Below, piece by piece: positions 52,202 through 62,699 of a DNA stretch of 64,000 nt. A program made the translations under genes and the position numbers. The first letter of the stretch is position 1, and each line of letters starts with the position of its first letter. The DNA lies in NCBI GenBank assembly GCA_019614645.1, contig JABWDB010000004.1, positions 5,766,001 to 5,830,000 of the forward strand, written 5' to 3'. The notes beneath the pieces are model-generated. The model was not told the DNA's origin, searched no databases, and saw only the letters and a list, made by a program, of their open reading frames with translations. The stretch is from Stratiolaelaps scimitus (taxonomy: Eukaryota; Arthropoda; Arachnida; Mesostigmata; Laelapidae).

Positions 52202-53479
52202 TTGCTATCAAGCTGCACTGCACCTATAGGTTATGGAGCGATAGGGTTCGCATGTAGTTACTATTAAGCTAAGGTGCTACAGAACGAAGTGATTACGTCT
52301 TCGGAAGCAGGACCCGTAGACATTCAGAGCTCGCTGAGGCAGTGCCCTGTCTTTCCGGGGGTATATAGTAGTGCTGATACTAAGCGTTTTTAAGCTCATT
52401 AACATTTGGATTTTTGTGGCAGGGACTTAGGTAATTAAGTAACACGGACAGATTTTTATTCAGTTCTTACGTCTCTTTCATGCATAGCTCAACATGAGCA
52501 TTGCATTTTTGTTCCGCATGTAGCAGTAGTCAAGTAGCAGATCCAAGGATCTCATCGTTCGTAGCCGTTGAACAGTGAGACCCGCGAGGTTCACCGTACG
52601 ACTTCGCAAAATAATCGTGCGCAAAGACTAGCGGCACTGGTGATTATGATGATGGTGATGGCCACCGCCACCGCCGCCGCCTGGATTCGGAAATAACACT
52701 AACGCAAGCGGTGCTAACATAGCGGCTAGCATCAACGCTCAATATAATGGGCATATGCTACAAACGCATACTTGCTACAATGTCATGGCGCAGCCCATGC
52801 ACTCGAGGATGAGACAGGAGGAGCACAAAGATAAGGAAGTGACTGCGGCGGCTGGGGCAGCTGGTTGGAGACAGTGCAGAGCTTTTTTTTTAGCGAATGG
52901 CATACCACGACTTGTGCCTCCACCACCACCATCATCAGCAGCCAGCGCTAAACCCTACCAGGACTTTAGGGGGAGGCGTTCGCTTCAACATACAGAGAAT
53001 CGCAGAGGCGCATACCGGCAATTCCTAAGATGGCCAACGAAGTTCTCTAGCCCCGCATGCTCACTTGTCCTTTGCCGGAGGCTGGCTGAAGAAAGACAAC
53101 AACAGTGTTAAGGCTGCACTGGCTAGTAGCCGAGAAGGCAAGTTAGCCAGCAATGAAACAGGCATGGTTGAATGACAATATATTGCTCGTGAAATACGAA
53201 TTCAGATATCACAACCCCGAAAACTAGCCAGCCCGATGTGGTGAACTGGGGCCGACAGCAGGCCACACAGCTCCGGTCAACGTTTATCCACTGACTGCAA
53301 TGAAGATGCTGCGAAGTGCGGTAAATAGCGTACATTTGAAACTCGGATGGTCATATGTATGTGTTAGGTCACTAGACTTCAACGAGCACTTGCAGTATTG
53401 CGACTTCTATCCAGCACCGTAATTCTTGACATTTTGAAGAATTCTGAACTCAGATTTCTGTATTACACATGACCATGGC

Positions 53480-53500
53480 TATATATATATATATATATAG

Positions 53501-53566
<66 letters not shown>
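53480..53566 (+). repeat. Large TA array, (TA)10 and (TA)32
   Basis: TA runs at 53480-53499 and 53503-53566 are separated only by GCC. This is the longest dinucleotide array in the window and directly precedes a GC-rich block. Confidence 0.95.
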
Positions 53567-53567
<1 letters not shown>

Positions 53568-53604
53568 CACATCTTTAGCATCCTCTTATGTCACTCACTA
53601 TGCG

Positions 53605-53925
53605 ACCACCCCCGGTCACGCGGAGTCCCGTGCACCCGCACGGGACACCGGAAGTACGCCACGCTCCAGGCGACTCATCTCTTTGCTATGCTTGCCTCTG
53701 AAACCTCCGGCAACTCTGGCTAACCTCCTCGAGGAGATCTGCCATAAGCTGGTCTGGGTCCCCGGGGACAAGCGCACAGGATCTTGTGCCGCCTTGCCCT
53801 CGCTGTGTGCACAGAGGCAATGTTATCGCCCCCCTCGGGACCATGACGGCCTCGGCCTAGCCCCCTGTCCCCAACCATGTCGCCAATTATTGTATATATT
53901 AAGATAAACAATAATATGAAATAAG
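53605..53925. mobile_element. GC-rich block with A-rich tail, possible degenerate retroelement
   Basis: A sharply bounded GC-rich segment of about 280 bases lies between the large TA array and an AT-rich tail (from 53883, with AATAATATGAAATAA). It starts near a perfect hairpin: nine-base arms GTCCCGTGC and GCACGGGAC at 53625-53646 around ACCC. Minus-strand translation gives a protein-like stretch including DPDQLMADLLEEVSQSCRRF, interrupted by TAG. Plus-strand frames are also partly open. Composition, tail and broken frame would fit an old retrotransposon copy or processed fragment. No reverse transcriptase motif is visible, so the class is unknown. Confidence 0.25.
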
Positions 53926-55017
53926 AGCATTCTTTTATATAAGCAAAACTAACTCCGACAGGTTCTGATAGTAGTACCTAAAGGTTAAATCATTACACCT
54001 GTCACATAGTGGAGCAGCTGAGAGTCCACTCTAAAAATGTTTTTATTTATATATATATAGAGATAGACAGATATATATTATGTGGCCGCGGGACGGCGGC
54101 AGCAATTGTTCAAGAGGCCTACAATCACTACCCGATTTTTGGCCAGTATACCTGCGGTTTCAGCCTTTGTCCGCCTCCGGTGCTCAGCCGACACGACAAT
54201 ATTATTTCCTTCTGTTCGTGTGCTTGTCACTCGTTCGCCATTTGATCCGGCTAATTTCACTTCGTGTTTTATTATACTATTGACAATGGGGGAATCTGTC
54301 TGGATGGATGGCCCTAACCTCCTGCCCCTATGCTTGTCCCCTGTCGGATCGTACCCTACGGACGGGAATCCTCCATTGGCTTTAGTCGGGTGACCTCCTC
54401 GTCGTTGCGTCAGCACCCTCGTCAAAGGTCCGCTGCTGCCGCTGGCCACCTGCCTGGCTGTCTGGCCCCCATCGCCGTTCAGTCGATGGTCTGTCGATGA
54501 GGGTGATTTATGTCCACCTTACGTTGTGCACCTCATCTCACCGAGATGTGTTAACACCATACACATACGGAGAGAAAGAGAGAGAGAGAGATAGAGAGAG
54601 AGTCATATACTTACTTATACAATCACATGCACGCACTCGCTCTCTAGCTCACCCATCCAAGCAACGGCCCGCCGAACCCCGAGACCGCATTCGAAGACGG
54701 ACCGACGACAGTCGGGGGCAGAGATACACACGCCCACTCTTTATCGCCACCACCTGTGGCTATTGCTAGCCTCAATAGCGATAGTATGATACTAAGAGCA
54801 GTGGCAGCGGTCTTTGGCTGCTTCTGCTGCCGTATATTATTACTCGTCGCTGTCGATGCCACCGAAGCTGCCGCCGCCGCCGCGTCTTCTGCGGCTGCCG
54901 CCATCGACGATGTCGTCGGCCTCGTCACCTCACTCATCGATGTTTCGTTTGCCGGCCTCGCCCGACTCTATCCGAGACCCCGACCATCCCTTTTCTTCTT
55001 GCTCACCCTCATTGAAG

Positions 55018-55584
55018 AAAGGTGGCCTCCCGCACCGTTCTCCCCTCCATCCACCAACACAAGATGGGATCCCGGCCCGTCGCAGCTGCCTCAATCAGCG
55101 ACTGCGGGAAACGGCTGCGGTTGCGGCGGCCGTCACCGCCACCGCCACTAAGTAAGCAGGAAAGTCGTGTGGACCTTTACGAAGGGGACCTTTCTCGTCC
55201 GATCCGGTAAGTGTCAGGGGGGGATGTCAGGGCGAACGGCCGGACGAGTCGAAGGAGATTTACACGCCGTTCTCGCCCTGTGTAAATCGGCTTCATTTCC
55301 TTAACAGATTGAGGCGAGTGGGTATCACAGTATGTAGCGTGTGCAATAGTGGGGCTCGTGGCGGCGGCGGCGGCAGCAGCGGTACTAGGTGGGATCGGCG
55401 GCGTCGAGGGCGCCGCTTTGGCAGCACACCGTTCGATCGCCCTTCGCCGAACTCTGTCTATTCGTCGGGTTCCGTTCGGCTGTTCGCGCAATCATACTTA
55501 TCGGGCAGGTCCGAGGCTCGGCCAACATGGGGTTATTGGATGTGGCGAGCCGTTTTGTCACGCGCCGTCGTACCGTTCGCATGA
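55018..55584 (+). CDS. Candidate two-exon coding region, unidentified protein
   Basis: Exon A is 55018-55206 and exon B is 55308-55584. The acceptor before exon A has a pyrimidine-rich tract (CCCTTTTCTTCTTGCTCACC) and ends TTGAAG. The donor is CCG|GTAAGT, a perfect consensus, and the intron ends TTCATTTCCTTAACAG. Joining completes CGA (Arg) and the frame stays open for 154 residues to TGA at 55582-55584. Exon A reads KVASRTVLPSIHQHKMGSRP, then a PPPPLSKQES stretch. Exon B reads VGITVCSVCNS, a Gly run and a Tyr/Ser/Arg-rich tail. A second donor (CTAA|GTAAGC at 55153/55154) would join a different upstream frame to exon B, also in phase. Exon A needs a preceding exon. No family is recognised. 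Confidence 0.35.
55207..55307 (+). other. Predicted 101-base intron
   Basis: It starts GTAAGTGT and ends CGGCTTCATTTCCTTAACAG. A TGTAAAT about 25 bases before the acceptor could be the branch site. The reading frame is continuous across it. Confidence 0.4.
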
Positions 55585-58574
55585 GGCGACAGCGAATGAG
55601 AGAGAGATTGAGATAAAGGGAGAAAGAGAAGGAATAACTATTAATAGGGGGCGTATATGACATTGTGAACTATGGCTACCGTCGTTCGCGTATCGTCGAT
55701 TGTGCCGCAACGCTGTTCACTGCGCGCTTCAATCGAATAAGTGCAATGGGTGCAAACGAATCCGCCGCCGCCACCGCCGCTCGTATGGAGCGAAGGGGAG
55801 CAAAGACTTCAGTCAAATCGTCGTTTGTGGCTATTGTTGCTTTCTCATTGATCTCAATTTTTCTCTTTCTCTATTTCTCTGTCTCCCTCGTTATCTCTTA
55901 TTGTGCTTATTCGCGATGTCGCCTGTCTCTGTTTCTGGTGGCATGTGCCTGCGGACCATGTATATGATGTGGTCTGTCTGTCGGCGGCGTTAGCAACGTA
56001 CCGATAGGGCAGTGACATTCAATGCGAGTCGCGCTGTGCGGCAAATGTGTGTATGCATGGGCGGGTACGCCGACGTGCTCGATAAAGCGACATCCACGAT
56101 AATCGTAATCATAATGATCATCGTGCGTTCGTGATAACGCTTTCTCATCACCACCAGATTGCTACACTCCGCTGGCAGTAGACACATATATAGTTTACCT
56201 TATTCAAACACACAAATATATATATATATATATGCTAAGCTGGGCTGCTATTCTACGCACACACACACGCGCATAGATACTATCGGACTAGGAAGTCCGG
56301 ATGGTATTATACAACATAACTCGGAAATCATCTCAACTGTCGCGGAGAAATGTGCACGCTGACTGCCGTCCGAGTATCCGTAATCGGGGCGGCAATGCCG
56401 GTAGTGCTAACAACAGCCATCGGCTGGCCACAACAGCAGCAGGAACAACTGGCAGCAACGTCATAGCTGATGCGGACCAGTGGCAGCGTCGAGAACAGGC
56501 CAAAATCAGCAGCTACAGCAGAAGCAGCGATTCTAGATGGACAAGGCCCGGCCTCTCCGCTCACGGAGAGAAGCGGTGCTGCCGTTCAGCCGGTGAATGG
56601 ACAGGAGACGATGGGAAAATCTCTTCATTGTCGCCATCATGACTCGGGCGTCGCGCGAGCGATGATCAAATCGCCATTGTCTGAATCACTGCCGTTATCG
56701 TTATGCATTACCGCGCCGCCGCCGACGCAGCCGCTGATGTTGCTGCTACTTACTGCGCGAGGAGCCAGCTCGTAGAGGGGGCTCAGTGCGAGGAGGACTC
56801 GGTGTCGCTGAGCCGCGCCGGTCATACGCAGGAAGTCATTCACCGGCAGCAGAGTCCTCCTCCTCCCATTTTATGATTATATCATTCCATCGTTCGGACG
56901 CCGGCGGCACCGCCGCTGCTGCCGCAGACACCGGCCACCGACCCTGAGAAAGCGGGGAGGCCCAGGCATTTAGGGGGAAGAACCATAATATTGAGTACGC
57001 ATGGGGCAGCAAGGAAGGCATAGGAGAAGCGAGAGGGACAAGGGATAATGGCAGGGAAAGCAGGATTGGGAGGGAGCATCCACCGGGGACTACGCGCGGA
57101 GGCAGGCCGCGAGGCGCAGAGGAAGTATGGGTGTTGGTAGTGGGACTGCTGCTGCTGCTGTCGCTGGTTCTGCTGGTACGAAGATGTGTCTGTGTCAAGG
57201 GCTGGTTGGAACAGAAGCGGTGGGATAGGACAGAGACCTGCAGAGTAGCGGGAGAACCGGTAAGAATAGGGAGAAAGAGCGTGAAAGAGACCACTGTGTG
57301 TGTAGGGGCCTGCGTTGCCTGGCGAGAACGCGCCTCTTCACGCGATCTCCCACGCGCTCCCCCGTGGCTCTGCCGACTCTGTCCCGGCCTTCACTCGTGC
57401 CTACCTCTGCCTAGCCGGCGGCTTGCTTAGACAGGCGAGGGGAAACAGTACGGTGTCTAAGGGAGAGGAACGTAAGTGCGGGAAGGGATAAAATGGGGAC
57501 GAGTGGGTCTGGTCTGGCCCTCTACAGGGAAGCAGCCGCACCAGGGAGGGAGGAGCCGGAGCAGGAAGAGGAGTAAGTCGGATCGTGGTGTATTGCAATA
57601 AAACGTTTCAAAAAAGCGGGCCCCTTAGGGGATCACTTGCCTGCTCTCTGCTAGCGCCTGCTTGCTCGGAGCTCGCGCAAGCGACGAGCAGAGCAAAGGA
57701 GAACTCCGAGCATGAAGGAAGCGCCAGGAGGATGAGGATGACGAGGAGCAGGCAAAGAAGGAGGAAAAGGCCGATGGCCGGCGGGGAAGGAGGCGATGGG
57801 TCCCGGGCAGACCAGCCGGCCTAGGTGGCGGCGGACGGCAAGTTTGAATTGTGATTAATCTGCTATGAGTATCCCTCAATCCTCGACGGACCGCCACGTT
57901 GTCAGTAGCGCTTCCCGCGTCGTTCCTCGGGGGCTCCTGACGACTCGGATCAGAATTGTACTACGCAGGCAGGTTGGGTTGTGCTGTGCCGCCAGTCACC
58001 AGGAGGCAAGCCTATGGGAAGGCGTCGTTGTCGTCGTTTCGAATGGAAGATGGATTGTGGGCGGACGAGTCTCTCTTTAGTACTACTACTACGACGACGA
58101 GGTGGCGGATCGGATCACTAAGAAACGAGGTGGCTAAAGCAGCCGGCAGAAAACTAAGGCTGCAAGGAATGCCAGAGGGGGCAGCCATGAGCCACCTTTG
58201 TGCTGAATAGCGTGTAGGACGGGCAAGCGTTCATGTTTTCTGGCCCGGCTGCGTTAGATTGCTTTCTAGAAAGTAAACCTACCTTGGAAAACCTATTCTC
58301 ATCGCACCGAGGTAAGGCAACGCACAACAGGAAGGGCAAGTTGGGTCCCTTTCCCTTGTAATTTAACAAAGTTCAGATCAATATAAGTATAACTATAAGG
58401 TATTATTTATATTATGCAACAACCAACCCAACAGAATCTTGTCGAGGTGTAATTTCGATATGGGGACTGAAAGAGTAAATATTCCGGGCTGACTCACAGC
58501 CAACATTTAACATCTACGGTATTGCTTTCGGCTTTGCTTCATTAGACGGACTCGTTTAAATGCACATGTGTGCT

Positions 58575-58645
58575 ATGTAGGGATCGAACCTGTGCATCTA
58601 CGTGCCTCCCCCGATCACAAGGCGAAGAGGTGACATGTAAATGCG
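58575..58645 (-). mobile_element. tRNA-like (SINE-type) fragment
   Basis: On the minus strand a perfect B-box (GGTTCGATCC, plus coordinates 58581-58590) follows a segment that aligns, with small gaps, to the tRNA-like fragment at 30757-30834. Shared words in order are ACATG, TTCGCCT, TTG, ATCGG, GGG, CAC, GTAG and TTCGAT. The T stem pairs poorly and there is no acceptor stem, so it is not an intact tRNA gene. Two related copies suggest a dispersed SINE. Confidence 0.35.
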
Positions 58646-61600
58646 CGGGTATAGAGACTTAATTTTTTGAAAGGAGGACGGGTATAAAGACTACGTGAAG
58701 TCAACTGTACACTGATCTCATTCACAGTATAGTCAAAATAGAGCTTCTGCACTTTTAACCTTAACAAAAATGGAGGGAAAACGTCTTCCTGAATTTTGAG
58801 AATTTAGAACTATCCAACCGCCTGGACCAAGATACTCATCCGGTATCACTAGACCTATGAAGATGACACTATATATATATATATATTGGCTTGACGAAGC
58901 CGTGAAGAGGGTGTAAAAGATATCACTGAGGAGAACACCGATGGTAGAAATAGAAACTCTGTTCGACGCTGCGCAAGGGACAAGCAGACGGCTGGACGAA
59001 GCAACGAGTCGCTGAAGGCTGAGAACCAGAGGATCAGATCCAGATGTCTTTTCAGCGTTACAAGAACACCTCTGGCACACTCTTTCCCACCTTATCGGCT
59101 ACTGGCACTATCCAGGCGGTCTCCGCGCAGTTGTTGTCCAGGTGTTGCAGCTTCTGCTGCTACTTTTGTCTCTGCTCGAGAGTTTTTCAGTCTCCCTACT
59201 GCTTTTACTTACAGTGTGCCTTTTGGTTCCTGTATATGACCTGAACATCCCTACATATCACCCACACACGCACACGACCAGAAGTGTTTAGCCAGACGTG
59301 TTTCGCCCCACCCCTTTGAGCCAAACCTCGAGTTCTTTTACACTCATCTACCCTGACGTCTCTCGAGATGTTCTAAGCTGGTATCTTCCGAGTGACGCCA
59401 ACGGCATTGCTTCTCTCCAACGGCGATGTTTCGCCAGTGCGCGAGCAACAGCCGCGGCGGCGGCAGAAGAGCCCGCACCTGCACCCACACCCGTCTTACG
59501 GGATCGGGACAAGGAAGTCGTCGGTGCTCACCGCGTCATTCCTATTCCTTTCACTGCCGTGTCTCCCTCTTCCCGTTCATCGCCGGTCGTCGTTCGTTCC
59601 TTATTCATTCTCTCCTCTTTCGATTTATTTCGTTGTTTTTTTTTGACAGGAGGTTCGCATTCTGCGCTCGCCTGCTCTTTGCATTGCGCGATGCTGTAGT
59701 TGCCGTTCTGTGCCTGCTTACCTGCCCTGCTTATAAGTATGTATGTCATTCGGTTCTTCATACGACAACAACAACGGCGGTGGTGGAGCCAGCAACGGGA
59801 AGGAAGGAATTCCTCTAGGATCTGAGAGGTGTCTCCCTGCCGACCGTGGCACAGCAGCAGCAGCAGCAGCAGCCGCCGCGGCAGTAGCAGCAGGTGTTGC
59901 GCGGAAAGCTGGGGCACTCGTTGCCGTTCCCGCCTGCGTGCAAACGCGTCAGTCTCAGACCCGTCACCTATGGCACGGCCTCCTTTTGTTGCTCTCCTCT
60001 CCTCCTAAATCTGTTCCCTGTTCGTGTGTCTTGCCTTTCTCCCTTTCGTTGTCGCGTTGTCTTCCACTGTCCCGCAATGCTGGTTCACCCTCGCTCTCCG
60101 TTTCTTGCGAAGCCACCTGTCTGCTAGCGATCCCCCTGCACGGTTCAGTTGTTGCAGAGCTCACGTCATCAGCGGGCGGACTCCGGTGGGCGAACGGCGG
60201 TGCCATGCCATGAAATACCATGATGTCTCGGTGCTGTTACCGCTGTTACCGGTGCCGCCGCCGCCGCTATCCCGTAGTTGCTGCTATCGCTGCTAGTACC
60301 GGTAATGCCTTTCGCCGGTGCTGTTCCGGCCCCTGGACCGAAACAGCAGCAGCAAAGCCCACTGTGAACTGGCAGCACCCAATTATGAACGTGGAACCTC
60401 TCGCGAAAGGTTCGAGAGAGACGGGAGCAGAGCGGGATGGAAGCCGATGGGTTTGGGTGGCCCGGCCGATGTTCCGGGCCTTGCGGGCATCGCAGGCAGA
60501 TTGCTTTGTTCTGTTGGTAGTTACAGCAGTGGCAGCAACAAGAACAGAGCGAAGGGAGACGGTTCACTGCGCGCTCAGCGCAACTCCTCTATCTCTCCCT
60601 CTCCGGGGCGCGCGCGCGCGGCGGCGGCGGCAGAAATCCTTCGTTCGAGTGGCAATCCCTCCCGCCACAACTTCCTCGCCAAATCGTCCGCGTTGACAGC
60701 AGGTGTACGTACAGCTGACTAGCAAGTGGGGTACCTGCCCCCCCCCCAACCTCAATGTCCCTTACTATGTCGCTATCGCTGACACATGAGAATCGTGTGC
60801 GATCACGTTTGTGCTCTGGGATTAAATGAACGAGATATAGGTGGACAGATAAAGGCAACTATAGGTAAAACTTATAAAAGGCAAAGACTTGGTTTGAGAA
60901 ATATATGTATGTACCTTGCTGCGCTGCAGCATGATTTTCTCGTTTCGATCGGTAGCATAAACCGCACACTACTTGGTGGTAGGCGATGAAGTCTTCGTTG
61001 CTGTTTACAATTGCATTGATTTGTGTTTGTTTTTTCGGTGACGGTTGAGAACGGTGGTAAACTATGGAGTTCTTTTCGCATTCAGTGATTGTCTTGGAGA
61101 GAAGGCACGTCCGATCTATCCAGAACAGGTGTAATTATGATCATTGCGCGATTTACATACACGGCCGAGTCAGAGCGCAAGGCCAATGCGATAAATGAAG
61201 GCAGAGACTAGAATTTCAATCCAGCGCGGTATCTTACCGTCGGCGGACCAATATCATATTCTATGAACAATGTATGGCCACAATGACATTTCCACTTGTT
61301 TAAGTATAGATTGCAACACGACAAAACGATACAATTTAAAACGATACTTTGAGCTGCACAAATTTCAGCAAAGCAACGAGTACATTACTAAGACGGCTAT
61401 AAATCCAATGGCATTGTAATTAAGATTACGTTACCATTAACAATGTCAGAACAACGCCAATCGGTTGTAGCCTGATTTAGCCTTTGCATCTCCACTCGGT
61501 GGCAAAACAACGGGTTCGTGCTTTCTTTCGACGAAATTAATGTAATGACCCTCGGACTGATTTCCGTATCTAAATGGAGTCTTCCTCTAACATTCTTATG

Positions 61601-62382
61601 AAAAGGCAAATATTCATTGTTAAAATTTGTCGACTTCTCGAAAGCCTTTGATCGCTCGATTTACCGCTCAGATGAGCACCACCACTGGCAGCATTGACGC
61701 TCGTTGGCATTGATATCATCCCAAGTTAGGGATGTCAACTGACTTGAATTTAATAGAGCGATCTGCGGCCCGTGCACATGGAGGCAGCGCAATGTGGTTC
61801 TTTGTGAAAAAAAAACCGTTTTAACAGACAATCGCGCCATCATGACAGGCCATCCATCTGCAATTCTGCCATTCGACTAGCAGATGGCACCCGACGTATG
61901 GCCCATAGAAATGTTTCATCTACAAATGACATACTGCAGCATCGCTTTGATCGGACGAACGACGCAGGGCGGAGCAGAGGCGAACGCGGATAAGGATGAC
62001 AATAATTGCAGCTCAACCCGGAAAATCCGGTCCATCAACCCCAGCGAATAATTATTTATTTGCATATTGGGATAGACAATTTTTTTTCAGCAAGCAACGC
62101 AGAATTATTCTAATGATTCACCAGTGCATTGCGACAGTGATAGCTAGGATAATTGTCACAAAAATGTTGTATATATATGTATATATATATAAATTGCAAC
62201 AATGCACATTGATTAACGATAATGATATGGATTTGAGCAGAATTTCTCTGGTACTATGATACAATTTTATAAAATCGAAATTGAGAATCGAAATTTAGGT
62301 TCCGAATTTTAAACATTTAATCCTTCGAACAGTATAAGCGTCACCATGTTTTACTTTCAACTATTTTACGGCCAGCTACATT

Positions 62383-62408
62383 ATATCGTTTAGACATATC
62401 GTTTAGAC
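62383..62408 (+). repeat. Tandem duplication, 13-base unit
   Basis: ATATCGTTTAGAC is repeated twice head to tail. Confidence 0.9.
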
Positions 62409-62473
62409 ATTCTCAGTTTCGAAGTCTGCCCTAAGACCAAGCCTTTTCGTCGTTGTAATTTTCAAGGCAACTA

Positions 62474-62659
62474 ATGAGCTGTCGTGTATTCAACAAAAAG
62501 AAATCTTTTTTTCACAGCGCTCAATTGAATCTCGATAGTTCTATTTCCGTCGTTTTGATCGGCTGCCAGAAGCGTATCAAAACGCTCGAGTCGTCCGAGC
62601 GGGCTTTGCAACATCGTTTCAAAACTGATAGTCGCTTAAAAAGATTCCACGAAACTTAA
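62474..62659 (+). CDS. Small Lys-rich ORF or terminal exon
   Basis: A 61-codon frame begins MSCRVFNKKKSFFHSAQLNL and ends KTDSRLKRFHET before TAA. Within it, AATCTTTTTTTCACAG (ending at 62518) is an excellent acceptor, so the coding part could instead be a terminal exon starting at 62519 with one base completing a codon. Either way the last 46 residues are the same, non-repetitive and charged, and stand out from the AT-rich surroundings. The initiation context of the ATG is weak (C at -3). No poly(A) signal is seen close downstream and the family is unknown. Confidence 0.22.
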   Translation: MSCRVFNKKKSFFHSAQLNLDSSISVVLIGCQKRIKTLESSERALQHRFKTDSRLKRFHET

Positions 62660-62699
62660 TTGGGCTAGAGCTTGCTTGCACTGTGCGCCGGTGCTAAAT

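Larger units (their letters stand above)
39910..53480. other. Mostly non-coding region
   Basis: AT-rich DNA (39.9-42.3 and 49.0-53.4 kb) flanks a GC-richer middle (42.3-49.0 kb) with triplets, C14 at 46781-46794 and (GA)13 at 47188-47213. Open minus frames without ATG occur at 41495-41782 and 50761-51231, and long overlapping frames at 46486-47253 are built on simple sequence. I found no exon with a convincing splice pair and no RNA gene. Confidence 0.35.
55600..62470. other. Mostly non-coding region
   Basis: It contains a TA array near 56216-56233, poly-Ala-type GCC/CAG tracts near 59849-59890, C10 at 60738-60747 and a tRNA-like fragment near 58.6 kb. AT-rich DNA dominates from 58.3 to 59.3 and from 60.8 to 62.5 kb. 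Long frames at 59.3-60.7 kb overlap on both strands and lack paired splice sites. Confidence 0.35.

Noticed and set aside
58575..58645. Functional tRNA gene on the minus strand
   Set aside because: The B-box is perfect, but the T stem and acceptor stem do not pair.
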